Source: Planctomycetota bacterium | GTDB lineage: Bacteria; Planctomycetota; Phycisphaerae; WQYP01 | DNA: 32,494 bases | Assembly (NCBI GenBank): GCA_021810145.1 | Contig: JAJZJL010000048.1 | Coordinates: 1 to 32,494, forward strand | Direction: 5' to 3' | In this document: in pieces, positions 9,069-16,818 of the stretch | Layout: each line of letters starts with the position of its first letter | Numbering within the stretch: the stretch's first letter is position 1 | The notes under the pieces: model-generated | What the model saw: the letters and a program-made list of their open reading frames with translations, nothing else | What the model was told of the DNA's origin: nothing | The model's database searches: none | Translations under genes and position numbers: made by a program

Positions 9069-10148
9069 TCACTGCTCCTCGCTTGAGCGTTGGCGTTCCA
9101 GCACGCGGGGGGATAAATACCTGAATTGTCCTCCGGTTTCCGCGGCAATTTTCTTCAGGTTTTTCTGGTGGCGTTTGTTATCCCCCATAAATGTAAACGT
9201 GTACACCCGAATCGGATATTGGCTGTTGAGGTCCGCAATATCCGCAATCAGTCGCGGATCGACATAGCCATCGGTAAGAAAAAATATGACCTGCGGGTGC
9301 ATGGCCCAGGCCGCCTTAAACGGCCGGAGGAAAGGCAGAAGCTGGCCATAGTCGCGGTTTTCCGCGATCATGCGGTGCACTCGCGGCAGTACCATGGCGC
9401 GGTTGGCCGGCGATGCCCGCAGCAGTTTATTCGGGCCCAGAATCTTGTACTTCGCGGAAATCTCGATAACCGCAAAGCGTTGGAACGGCAACAAGTGACG
9501 GATCGATCTTTGCACTTCCCGTTTCAGTAAATAGAGATGCCCCACCATCCGCCCCGCATGGTCCACTAAAAATACCACGCGTTTGGCGCGTGTTTGTACG
9601 CCAAAGAAAGATACCGCCGGCATTCCGCCAATCGTTTTTCCAGGCACTCCCATTGCCCCCATGGAGCCATTGTTTGCTGCCAGTTGCCCCCCTGCGCCAA
9701 GACTGATGGCGAAGAGGTGCTCGTTGGCTGCAGTGCCATTAAGCATGGCATTAAGGGCGGTCGGCGAAACGGAATTGCTGGCGTTGCGTGTGGAAAGAAA
9801 ATGGCGCAGCGACGATGCTCGCGTAGGCGCGGCCGTGATCTTATCGGGGTGCGACAGTTGATTGCCGGACAGGAACGATTGAGGAACGATTAACGGCAGC
9901 GGTGGGGCGGGGGGAGGCTTTATGAGCAGCCGTATTGTCAGAATAAAAACGAATAAAATCAGTACATGAACCAGCAGGGACAGCACCACGCTAAGTGAAG
10001 AACTCCAGCCTATGGTGTTACCGGTTCCGGAACTGGCTTTGACAATCAGCGGGGCCGGTTTTTTGGGCAGCTTGAACCTTTTACGCGGACGAAATGCGAA
10101 CATCGGGCGGCGCGAAAAGGTGCGTCCAAATTTTGGTTCGCGCGCCAT
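9069..10148 (-). CDS. membrane-anchored von Willebrand factor A domain protein with degenerate metal site
   Basis: This is a 359-residue protein. A basic Pro/Arg N-terminus is followed by one transmembrane helix near residues 50-75, then a Pro-rich and Ala/Ser/Gly-rich linker, and a C-terminal VWA domain from about residue 185. The VWA strand reads RVVFLVDHAGRM, where the usual DxSxS metal-binding motif is replaced by DHAGR. The middle loop that normally gives the MIDAS threonine is also not recognisable, while the distal FFLTDG is kept. Metal-dependent ligand binding may therefore be lost. Planctomycetes carry many such proteins, often with anchors like TonB/ExbD-type proteins. It may be co-transcribed with the small ORF upstream. 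Confidence 0.8.
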   Translation of the reverse strand: MAREPKFGRTFSRRPMFAFRPRKRFKLPKKPAPLIVKASSGTGNTIGWSSSLSVVLSLLVHVLILFVFILTIRLLIKPPPAPPLPLIVPQSFLSGNQLSHPDKITAAPTRASSLRHFLSTRNASNSVSPTALNAMLNGTAANEHLFAISLGAGGQLAANNGSMGAMGVPGKTIGGMPAVSFFGVQTRAKRVVFLVDHAGRMVGHLYLLKREVQRSIRHLLPFQRFAVIEISAKYKILGPNKLLRASPANRAMVLPRVHRMIAENRDYGQLLPFLRPFKAAWAMHPQVIFFLTDGYVDPRLIADIADLNSQYPIRVYTFTFMGDNKRHQKNLKKIAAETGGQFRYLSPRVLERQRSSEEQ

Positions 10149-10151
10149 AAA

Positions 10152-10406
10152 TTATTTTCCCTTTGTTGCTGCTGCACCAGCAGAATAGTCATTTTGGCGC
10201 ACGGCGACTGGAATATTTCGGTTCCGGCCAAACGCATGGAGACATAATCTTGAATTCTGTCCGGACTTAACTAAAAATTCCAGCACATCCATCCGATCCA
10301 AAAGATTCCAAAACAGCCGTTTTTCGTCTGTTTTGGCCAATCTTGCCCAGTCTTTATCGACCATTACCGGCCCGTCGCTTGACTTACGACCTATAAATTC
10401 ATACAA
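10152..10406 (-). CDS. possible small hypothetical protein upstream of the VWA gene
   Basis: This 84-residue frame starts at TTG (an internal ATG at 10364 gives 70 residues) and ends 3 bases before the start of the VWA gene, which is typical operon spacing. Its middle part, with DKDWARLAKTDEKRLFWNLL and DRMDVLEFLVKSGQ, reads like a helical soluble protein rather than random sequence. No family is recognised and the ribosome site is weak, so it could be spurious. Confidence 0.33.
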   Translation of the reverse strand: MYEFIGRKSSDGPVMVDKDWARLAKTDEKRLFWNLLDRMDVLEFLVKSGQNSRLCLHAFGRNRNIPVAVRQNDYSAGAAATKGK

Positions 10407-10431
10407 CGGATAGGACGGTTAGTAAAGTCCT

Positions 10432-10456
10432 GGCCGAAAAATACGTTTTTTCGGTC
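10432..10456. terminator. A/T-stem hairpin, possible bidirectional terminator
   Basis: CCGAAAAA and TTTTTCGG pair around a 5-base loop, extended by a G-C pair and a wobble. The T-rich arm is inside the stem on both strands and only a short TCTTTG follows, so it resembles an AT-rich terminator but is not a textbook one. Confidence 0.3.
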
Positions 10457-10514
10457 TTTGTGGGACTTGAGACTGCTTACGACCGGCCATGGGGATTATT
10501 TGAGAGCCATTGGG

Positions 10515-10538
10515 GCTTTGATGCTTTGATGCTTTGAT
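10515..10538 (+). repeat. three tandem copies of an 8-base unit
   Basis: The unit GCTTTGAT occurs three times in exact tandem. It lies about 80 bases before the DUF2934 gene, in a 214-base region that otherwise shows only the downstream hairpin. Such a tract could vary by slippage. Confidence 0.6.
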
Positions 10539-10579
10539 GCACGCAGGCCCATGGTGGTCATGGATATGAAGGCTTTTTT

Positions 10580-10599
10580 GGCTTGATACTGATCAAGCC
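10580..10599 (+). promoter_or_regulatory. 8-bp hairpin just upstream of a ribosome binding site
   Basis: GGCTTGAT and ATCAAGCC pair perfectly around an ACTG loop. The Shine-Dalgarno AGGAG at 10609 begins 9 bases later and is not itself paired in this stem. It could be a 5'-UTR stabiliser or an operator dyad. Confidence 0.4.
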
Positions 10600-10620
10600 G
10601 CCATTACAGGAGATTGATTT

Positions 10621-10905
10621 ATGGCTACTCGCAAAAAAACCACTCCGACGACGACTCGAGCAAAAACCAGCGCCGCCGCACCCATTGCACCCGCCGCCGT
10701 TCCAACGCCGGTCGCCCGATCGGAAAGCAAAGGCAGCGGTACCTTGGCTGCAAACAAGGCAGCCATTGCTGCTCCGAAAGCCCCCGTTACTTACGAACAG
10801 ATTGCGGAACGCGCTTATCAGATTTATCTGAAACGCGGATTTGGTCCTGGCGACGCACACTCGGATTGGATCGAAGCCGAACGACAGCTTAAAGCCGGCC
10901 GATAA
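10621..10905 (+). CDS. DUF2934 family small protein
   Basis: This 94-residue protein has a Lys/Thr/Ala/Pro-rich disordered N-terminal half (ATRKKTTPTTTRAKTS and following), then the DUF2934 signature IAERAYQIYLKRGFGPGDAH followed by DWIEAERQL near residues 61-90. The domain is short, found across many bacteria, and of unknown function; the Ala/Lys-rich tail resembles nucleoid-type proteins only in composition. The ATG has a strong AGGAG site at 8-9 bases, preceded by a hairpin. It is followed by the small lipoprotein gene about 100 bases later, which has its own structured leader. Confidence 0.8.
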   Translation: MATRKKTTPTTTRAKTSAAAPIAPAAVPTPVARSESKGSGTLAANKAAIAAPKAPVTYEQIAERAYQIYLKRGFGPGDAHSDWIEAERQLKAGR

Positions 10906-10960
10906 ACTGGTTCTGCGTAACCGGGCATAATTTTGCCACCTTTGGCGGTTTCGTGCGTGT

Positions 10961-11002
10961 AACTCCAACAGGAAAGCCGGAAGCTTTCCGACAGATGGAG
11001 TT
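10961..11002 (+). promoter_or_regulatory. two-tier RNA stem that would sequester the lipoprotein gene's Shine-Dalgarno
   Basis: The outer arms AACTCCA (10961-10967) and TGGAGTT (10996-11002) are perfectly complementary, and the right arm contains the GGAG ribosome binding site of the gene at 11008. Inside them GGAAAGC and GCTTTCC form a second 7-bp stem at 10971-10989. The arrangement would hide the ribosome site until melted or rearranged, as in RNA thermometers or attenuators. Confidence 0.5.
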
Positions 11003-11007
11003 GCAAC

Positions 11008-11223
11008 ATGAAAAAAGCCGCTGCCGCAATGATCACCTGCTCTGCGCTGGGCGCGTGCGCTTTAGCCGGATGTGCCTCCCGGGCGATTATCGTCGCCCGA
11101 CCGGGTCCACCGGTTGCGGGAATTGTCGTCGCGCCTGGGCCGCGAGCGGTCTGGGTGCCCGGGCATTGGGTATATCGACCTTATTGGGGCCGGTACGTCT
11201 GGGTTCGGGGCTATTGGCGATAA
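11008..11223 (+). CDS. small lipoprotein with WxxGxW-type repeats
   Basis: This 71-residue protein has a Lys-rich start, a hydrophobic signal and a lipobox, LAGC, with Cys near residue 22, so it should be a lipid-anchored envelope protein. The mature part is short and contains WVPGHW and WVRGYW, the signature of the YXWGXW/WxxGxW repeat family (PF12779). Function of the family is unknown. The start is well defined by GGAG 7-8 bases upstream, although that site is buried in a predicted stem. It converges with nuoI, 55 bases away. Confidence 0.82.
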   Translation: MKKAAAAMITCSALGACALAGCASRAIIVARPGPPVAGIVVAPGPRAVWVPGHWVYRPYWGRYVWVRGYWR

Positions 11224-11278
11224 AAGCCGCCTTGCCGTCCCGATTTGATGCGGTTGCTCCGGGTGCCGTTGGGTTTCA

Positions 11279-11818
11279 TTACATGGGCCGGCGCTTGCTG
11301 GTTTGATCGTAAATGGCCAGCAGTTTTTGCTTGTCAAAAACCATCTCTTCGCGGGTCAGGCCCACAATATCGTATTCGTATGTCAGCTCGATGGCGTCAA
11401 CCGGACAGGCTTCTTCGCACATGCCGCAATAAATGCAGCGCAGCTCGTCGATATCAAATTTAATGGGATATTTTTCGCGGTCCGGCCAGGAATCCGGCGC
11501 GGCATCACCGACAATATGAATGCAATGAGCGGGACAGGCTGTTGCGCACATATAACAAGCCACGCACTTGACCCGGTTCTGCTCATCCCGGTTGAGCCGA
11601 TGCACTCCCCGGTAACGCTGTACATCCATGCCCTGTTCCAGTACCGGCTTATCCTCGCGGCGCTCTTCCGGATATTGCATGGTTCGCACATTGCCGCTCA
11701 CCGACCGAAACAGGTGAACCATCGTGCTCCCCAAACCGGAAAGAACCGCCGGCAAAAAGATATTTTCCGACGCTTTCAACTCCGGGGGTTGCAATTCAAT
11801 AATATCTTCAAGCTTCAT
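11279..11818 (-). CDS. nuoI: NADH-quinone oxidoreductase subunit I-like 8Fe ferredoxin
   Basis: This protein carries two [4Fe-4S] clusters, seen as CVACYMCATACP and CIYCGMCEEACP, spaced as in NuoI of respiratory complex I, where they relay electrons towards quinone on the cytoplasmic side of the membrane. The segments VHRLNRDEQNRVKCVACYMC and KFDIDELRCIYCG are typical of NuoI. The start was moved to the ATG at 11818 (179 residues) because GGAG lies 9 bases upstream, rather than the GTG at 11833. No other nuo gene is visible, so it is separated from any complex I operon, or it serves another quinone-linked oxidoreductase. Confidence 0.9.
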   Translation of the reverse strand: MKLEDIIELQPPELKASENIFLPAVLSGLGSTMVHLFRSVSGNVRTMQYPEERREDKPVLEQGMDVQRYRGVHRLNRDEQNRVKCVACYMCATACPAHCIHIVGDAAPDSWPDREKYPIKFDIDELRCIYCGMCEEACPVDAIELTYEYDIVGLTREEMVFDKQKLLAIYDQTSKRRPM

Positions 11819-11833
11819 ATCAGCATTCTCCAC

Positions 11834-12242
11834 ATCTGTGGTTTACGGTCTCATTCCAATCCATATAGTAAGCATTACACGCTGATTTGAAAAGTTGCCA
11901 TCGCAGGTTAGGCTAAAAACAGGGCACGCGGTGCACGTTCAGCATGTGGAACCGCAGCATGCTCAATGGCATGGCATTACAAGCCACTGCGATATTTGAG
12001 CTGTTTCACTGATCCCGACCGCCATGTGCATGTGTTCCGATCGCCATTAAGCCTGCGCAGTCCATGCCGTTTTCCCAGCAGTCCCGATTGCCAGCGCGTT
12101 GGAAACCCGCGGCAGCCTGCCCGCTGGGCAAATATCACTTGCCCGGAAAATCAGCCGTCAGATATTTCGGCACAAGCTGGTGTCCGGCCGGGATGCCGGC
12201 CTTGCCGAGGAATATGCCGAAGTCAATATCCAGTTACCCGGT
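11834..12242. other. 409-base intergenic region with a possible decayed coding segment
   Basis: No intact gene is supported. From about 12051 to 12300 one plus-strand frame without an ATG reads like protein (for example AGQISLARKISRQIFRHKLV) and is preceded by a hydrophobic stretch, but it has no recognised family and runs into the 3' end of the convergent gene. It may be a remnant of a lost gene. The rest holds scattered short palindromes such as AGCATGCT. Confidence 0.3.
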
Positions 12243-15200
12243 TCAGATATAAAAGCCTTCGCGGTTGTTTTGCTTGTTTGCGGGCTGTTGATTTCGAATT
12301 AATTCCTGATCAATGCCCAAAATCAGCGAATGGATGACGTTGCCCCATTCTTCCAGTAATTCAATGGACCCGTCGTGGTTGGCCGGCGCTAAAATATCGT
12401 GTCGATGCAGGTGGGCTTTATCCATGGCCACAAATGCCGGCAGATGGCCATAGACAGGTCTACGCCGTTCAATCCAATGTCCGGTTGGACAGCTCTCAAG
12501 TGGCGGAACATCCATGGGTAATGGATCGGGAATTCCCGCCGCTCGCATTTCGCGCAGCCGATGAAGTCTTTCATTCACCGACACATGCCGTGTAAGCAAC
12601 AGCAGATCGTCGTTGGCGTAACGTGGCGGCGATGGTTGCGGGGGCAGCTTGAGTGTTTTGGCCCAGGAAATAAATTGGTCTTCCTCCATGGGCTTGGCCA
12701 GAAAATATCCCTGGATATTCTGGCCGCCTAAACGCAGCCAGTAAGCAAGTTGCTCCGAGGTTTCAACGCCCTCGGCAATCAGACGGGTACCCGAGAGTTC
12801 GGCAAATTGCAGGGCGGAAATCGTTACCGAAGCGTGCGCATTTTTTGCCAGCAGCCCCCCCATAAATTCCTGTCCGAGCTTGAGTTCCTTCACCGGCAAC
12901 GAAGCAGCATACAGCAGTGAAGCATGCCCCGTGCCAAAGTCATCGAGGCTTGTGGAAACATGGCGCAGATTAATGGCTTCAAGTCGTTGAACTGCCAGAG
13001 GCAAGTCCGTTAAGGCTGTGACTTCGGTAATTTCGAGTGTGAGAAATGATGGATCCGGGCAACCGGATAAAGCGGCATCCAGATCGGCCATGAAACTGGG
13101 ATGCAGCAGATGCCGCGAGCCGATATTCACACTGATTCGCAAATCCAATCCCCGGGCCAGCAGGCGCCGCCGCAGGTTCACCGCTTCACCGATCACCTGG
13201 CAATCCAGCAGACGAATCAGTGCGGGGTCATGTTCGATCACCGGCATAAAGGCGGCCGGAGAAAGCCATTTGTCACCCTCGCGCCAGCGTGCCAGCATTT
13301 CGGCACCATCGAGTTTTCCCAGCCGCATATTGGCTTGCGGTTGGAGAAAAAATCGTATGTTGCCCTCTTTCAAAGCGGTGGGAAACGTCTGCCGGATGCG
13401 AAATCGCTGTTCCACTTTCTCCGCAATGGCGCTTTGGAACACTTCAAAACGGGCGTTGCCTTCCTTCGCGGAGTACAAAACCGCATCGGCGTGCCGCAAC
13501 AGCGTTTCCCGATCCGCATTGTCGATGGGATAAATCGTAAATCCCATTCGCGCATTGACGTTGATATTCTGATCGTTCCAATTTACCGGCTCGGCGAGAA
13601 CCTGCAGCAATCTTTCCGCGGCAATGCCGATATTTACGCCGTCTTCCATGCTTAATATAAGACCGAATTCGTCGCCTCCCACGCGCGCCACCACATCGCC
13701 TTTCCGCATGGCGGTCCGCAGTCGGCGGGAAATCGCTCGCAGCAGATCGTCTCCGGCGGCATGGCCGAGGGTATCATTTATTTCCTTAAAGCCATCAATA
13801 TCCAAAATGCCAATCGCCATTTGCCGGTGATACCGATCCGCCCGTCCCATCGACTCGGTGATGGCGTGCTCAAAGTAAGCGCGATTGGGCAGGCCCGTCA
13901 GCGAATCGTGAATGCTCAAAAATTCCAGGCGTTCCCGCTGACGGTGGCTGGACAGTGCCAATGATGCGCTGCCGGCCAACTGGTCCAGTAGTTTTACGAT
14001 CGGCCGGCTGAAATAGCTGGATTGCCGGCTTCCGACAAAAAGAACTGCTTCGGGCTTTTTATCTTTCTCTCCGATCGGAAAGCCCGCGGCCCCGCGCAAT
14101 TTCAGAGAATTCAATAAATCTTTCCAGACCGCAAAATCGGGGTGTGACAAGGCATTTGGCACGACAAATTTCTGGCCGCTGCGAAACACGTTGCCCGTTA
14201 TGCCCAAGCCCCACGATCCTTCGAGATTGATGGATTTCTGCGATTGCAGCAGGTGTTCCACACCTTTGCCCGAATGACTGACGATCTCGGCGATTTGTGT
14301 CCGCGGATCAATGAGTCGCACGTAGGCAACTGGCGCATCAGTATGTTCAACAATCGTATCGACCAGCAATCGATAAATGGCCGGCGGTGTCGGATTCTTC
14401 AGAAGCATCTGATTGATTGCATCCAGCGCATCTTCGTAAGCGTGTAATCGCCGCAATTCCCGTTGCGAATGAATGCGGTTCAACGCACTGCCGATGTCAC
14501 TTGCCAACTGATTCAGCAGTTTCGCCGCGCCTTCGGGAAATGGAATTTCCGCCGAGCGGTACATGCTTAATAATCCCTGTTGTCCGCGCCGCGTTTTGAA
14601 TGGCGCGGTGATGCTTCCTGCCAAACCAAAACGCTCGGCTTGACTTCGCCACAAGTCAAAGGTTGGATCGTCGGCAAAGTTGTCCACCTGTATGACTTTG
14701 TTGCTTCTTAAAGCCTGCCCGCCGGGGCCGCAGCCTGCGGGATCAGTCGCGGATGCCGACAATTTGACATTGTTAAAATAAGCCTTTGCCGGACCCGCCG
14801 CAGCGCGAATTCGAACCTGATGCGTGCGCGGATTGATAAATCCGATTCCCAGCAGAGGGGCTTTAAGATAATGCGATAATGTTTCAACAATACCGTCCAA
14901 AAGCAGCGGAGCGCTGGTGTAATGAGCCAGTAACTGATTCGAGAAACGAATGGCCTCATACAGCGCTTCCTGCCGTTGCAGACTCTCCTTTTTTTCCTGG
15001 CGATAGCCGATCTCAGCGCACCGCTGGTCCAGTTGCAGTCGCTTATGCATGGCGCCAAGCAATAATTCCCGGTCCGATTCGGGAAACGCAGCGATGACCT
15101 TCGTCAGAAATTGATTAAACGCGTCGTAAACGCTGGATATCCACTGTTCGCTCATGGCTGATTTATGTGGCCAGGCACCCAATGAAATCTGATTATCCGC

Positions 15201-15464
15201 CTGATTGGCATCATAATCCGTCAGACATAATGTGGTAAAATGTTCTGTAATCTGGGCTTTAATACGATGAATGTCCGTTGCCGGCAGATTTTTAAGATAT
15301 TTCGCGCTTTGCGGGTTTTCCGCCAACCAGTTCCAGATCTGTTGAGTCAGGGATTCGCCATGCTGCGATAACCTGATCGCATGGCGGTGCAGTGTCTCCC
15401 GTTCCTGCGACGACAGCCGCAGCGAATCGGCCAGACGCAATACCTCCGCAAGATTTCCTGCCAA
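12243..15464 (-). CDS. c-di-GMP synthase/hydrolase: protoglobin-like, GAF, GAF, GGDEF, EAL, CZB-like
   Basis: This is a 1073-residue soluble signalling protein. Residues 1-150 resemble the globin-coupled sensor fold (EHFTTLCLTDYDAN, then QISLGAWPH). Two GAF domains follow at about 175-330 and 340-505. A GGDEF domain carries RVGGDEFG (596-600) with the product-inhibition I-site RKGD at 587-590. The EAL domain begins with EML at 722-724 and keeps the expected metal and catalytic residues Asn780, Glu811, Asp841-Asp842 (DDFGTG), Lys862 and Glu898 (AEGVET). The tail has His960, Cys992 (CPTGHW), His1018 and His1022, spaced as in a CZB zinc-binding domain. Both enzymatic activities look possible. 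The start is TTG with AGGTG upstream. It lies close to the exopolysaccharide locus, divergently. Confidence 0.88.
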   Translation of the reverse strand: MAGNLAEVLRLADSLRLSSQERETLHRHAIRLSQHGESLTQQIWNWLAENPQSAKYLKNLPATDIHRIKAQITEHFTTLCLTDYDANQADNQISLGAWPHKSAMSEQWISSVYDAFNQFLTKVIAAFPESDRELLLGAMHKRLQLDQRCAEIGYRQEKKESLQRQEALYEAIRFSNQLLAHYTSAPLLLDGIVETLSHYLKAPLLGIGFINPRTHQVRIRAAAGPAKAYFNNVKLSASATDPAGCGPGGQALRSNKVIQVDNFADDPTFDLWRSQAERFGLAGSITAPFKTRRGQQGLLSMYRSAEIPFPEGAAKLLNQLASDIGSALNRIHSQRELRRLHAYEDALDAINQMLLKNPTPPAIYRLLVDTIVEHTDAPVAYVRLIDPRTQIAEIVSHSGKGVEHLLQSQKSINLEGSWGLGITGNVFRSGQKFVVPNALSHPDFAVWKDLLNSLKLRGAAGFPIGEKDKKPEAVLFVGSRQSSYFSRPIVKLLDQLAGSASLALSSHRQRERLEFLSIHDSLTGLPNRAYFEHAITESMGRADRYHRQMAIGILDIDGFKEINDTLGHAAGDDLLRAISRRLRTAMRKGDVVARVGGDEFGLILSMEDGVNIGIAAERLLQVLAEPVNWNDQNINVNARMGFTIYPIDNADRETLLRHADAVLYSAKEGNARFEVFQSAIAEKVEQRFRIRQTFPTALKEGNIRFFLQPQANMRLGKLDGAEMLARWREGDKWLSPAAFMPVIEHDPALIRLLDCQVIGEAVNLRRRLLARGLDLRISVNIGSRHLLHPSFMADLDAALSGCPDPSFLTLEITEVTALTDLPLAVQRLEAINLRHVSTSLDDFGTGHASLLYAASLPVKELKLGQEFMGGLLAKNAHASVTISALQFAELSGTRLIAEGVETSEQLAYWLRLGGQNIQGYFLAKPMEEDQFISWAKTLKLPPQPSPPRYANDDLLLLTRHVSVNERLHRLREMRAAGIPDPLPMDVPPLESCPTGHWIERRRPVYGHLPAFVAMDKAHLHRHDILAPANHDGSIELLEEWGNVIHSLILGIDQELIRNQQPANKQNNREGFYI

Positions 15465-15697
15465 CTTGCACCTACGCGTTAAAGACGCTCAATCCCTTCT
15501 ATACAGCTTGGCCGACATGATACTGCAAAACGCTGCGCAATGCCATATCCTGATCACGCGTGAAATGGCTGCCAATGTTGACAAGGACGGATAGGCACTG
15601 TCTTGCATCACGATATTTGGGCGCTGGAATTTGCAATTCTGTTAAACCTGAATCATTCCAATTGCCGCCTGTGCGCAGTCTGTGTTGGCCGGCTCAA

Positions 15698-16378
15698 TTA
15701 TTTCGCACGCTGCGGAGCCTTGGCAGGTGGCACCGCAGCCTGGGTTGTTGTGGGTTGGGTCTGCGGTGGACCAACCAGCACCGGCTGTGCCCACTGCTTG
15801 AGATGATCCAGTCGATATTGCGCCAGCGGAGCGAACGATTTTTCAATGCCACTGGCATTGGGGGATGTGAATGTACGATAAATGGCGGCAGCCTTGCTCC
15901 ATTGACCGGCATCCTCATGCGCCAGTGCAAGTCCCAGCTCGGCCCGCGCCACCGCCAGAGCCTGTTTGGGAAAATCACTAATTACGGTTTGAAATGCTTT
16001 TTGGGCAGCTGCGATGGATTGCGCTTTCGTGGCTTTTACCTTCTCAAACCCCGCGGGCGGGTTACCCATTGCAATCAAATTAAGATAAAAATCGCCGATT
16101 CGGATATATGCCTGAGCGGAAATAGCCGGGACTTTGTAGCTGTTCAAAACCGTATTTTGTATTTGTCGGGGCGTCTGCGCCTGCTGAAGCGCAATGGCGG
16201 CTTCCTCCACTTTGCGCCGTTCATTGGCCTTATGAAGCTGAATCAATTCAATGATCAAAACAACAATGGCGATGCCAAGCAGGGCATAAATTCCGTATTT
16301 ACGAATGAAAAGATACAATCCGGCCGCACTTCCGACCAGATCGTTCTGTTGCAGTTCGTGACGTTCCTCCGCTTTCAT
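15698..16378 (-). CDS. single-pass membrane protein with TPR-like periplasmic domain
   Basis: From the ATG at 16378 (GGAG at 8 bases; 226 residues) the protein has a short charged cytoplasmic N-terminus, one hydrophobic helix (GIYALLGIAIVVLIIELIQL, near residues 29-48) and an alpha-helical domain with TPR-like pairs, for example ARAELGLALAHEDAGQWSKA. The C-terminus is Pro/Thr/Gln/Ala-rich and disordered. The layout resembles YfgM/PpiD-associated tetratricopeptide proteins of the inner membrane, which assist secreted proteins. The track's 7-residue upstream extension is less likely. It lies upstream of the c-di-GMP gene on the same strand, 233 bases away, and diverges from the polysaccharide locus. 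Confidence 0.7.
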   Translation of the reverse strand: MKAEERHELQQNDLVGSAAGLYLFIRKYGIYALLGIAIVVLIIELIQLHKANERRKVEEAAIALQQAQTPRQIQNTVLNSYKVPAISAQAYIRIGDFYLNLIAMGNPPAGFEKVKATKAQSIAAAQKAFQTVISDFPKQALAVARAELGLALAHEDAGQWSKAAAIYRTFTSPNASGIEKSFAPLAQYRLDHLKQWAQPVLVGPPQTQPTTTQAAVPPAKAPQRAK

Positions 16379-16495
16379 TCCATACGCTCCAGAGTCCAAG
16401 GAAAAAAAACAGCCCGACAGTATAGGCGTTTCCTCCGATTAACGCGAGCAGCGGCTGGATTATGTGAAAAACTATGGCTGTGAACGGCAACGATA

Positions 16496-16524
16496 TTGGT
16501 CGAGGATATTGTTCTTGGTATAAT
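16496..16524 (+). promoter_or_regulatory. sigma-70-type promoter of the exopolysaccharide locus
   Basis: TTGGTC and a perfect TATAAT are separated by exactly 17 bases. Transcription would begin near 16531, about 290 bases before the antiterminator gene, leaving a long structured leader. The -35 is only half matched. Confidence 0.5.
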
Positions 16525-16529
16525 ACCCA

Positions 16530-16559
16530 TCCGACTGACTTCACGGGGTGGTAGTCGGA
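16530..16559 (+). promoter_or_regulatory. 5'-end leader hairpin containing an ops-like GGTGGTAG
   Basis: TCCGACT and AGTCGGA form a 7-bp stem at the predicted transcript start, with an inner TCAC/GTGG stem. The loop and right arm contain GGTGGTAG, matching 7 of 8 bases of the start of the RfaH ops element (GGCGGTAGCGTG). RfaH/LoaP-type factors are recruited by such hairpins in the leaders of the operons they control, and the next gene encodes one. Confidence 0.4.
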
Positions 16560-16666
16560 CTTTGGTATGTGGGCATCCCGGAGAGCAAGGATGTTTGAGT
16601 TGAGCGTTCCAATCTGGCAATATTTCTGGCAATCATGGCGCGAGCTTTGCGCTTTTGGTGACCGTC

Positions 16667-16703
16667 GAAGCGGCGGTGATCTCCCTGCAGGGGAAGCCGC
16701 CGG
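16667..16703 (+). promoter_or_regulatory. second leader stem-loop
   Basis: CGGCGG and CCGCCG pair around an inner CCC TGCA GGG hairpin. It is not followed by a U-tract, so it is not an obvious intrinsic terminator; it may be a pause or antiterminator structure. The rest of 16560-16818 shows a duplicated TCTGGCAAT but no gene. Confidence 0.35.
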
Positions 16704-16818
16704 GCTTTACCGTCCGAAAAACGTGATTTTTATGCTTGAAATGAACCGATAAAGTTAAAGGCACGCGACATGAATGTCCGAATACATGAGCGAAGCCCAT
16801 AGGTAAGGGTGTAAAGCC

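Noticed and set aside
11966-12337. 123-residue plus-strand ORF
   Set aside because: It is Cys/Pro/Arg-rich without any motif, differs in frame from the more protein-like segment, and has no ribosome site.
15560-16483. 307-residue plus-strand ORF opposite the TPR-like membrane gene
   Set aside because: The minus-strand frame has a good ribosome site, a clear membrane helix and TPR-like helices, so the plus frame is a shadow.
16400-16818. c-di-GMP (GEMM) riboswitch in the leader of the exopolysaccharide locus
   Set aside because: The conserved GEMM core and paired P2/P3 loops could not be found by eye here or upstream of epsI; the ops-like hairpin is a better reading.
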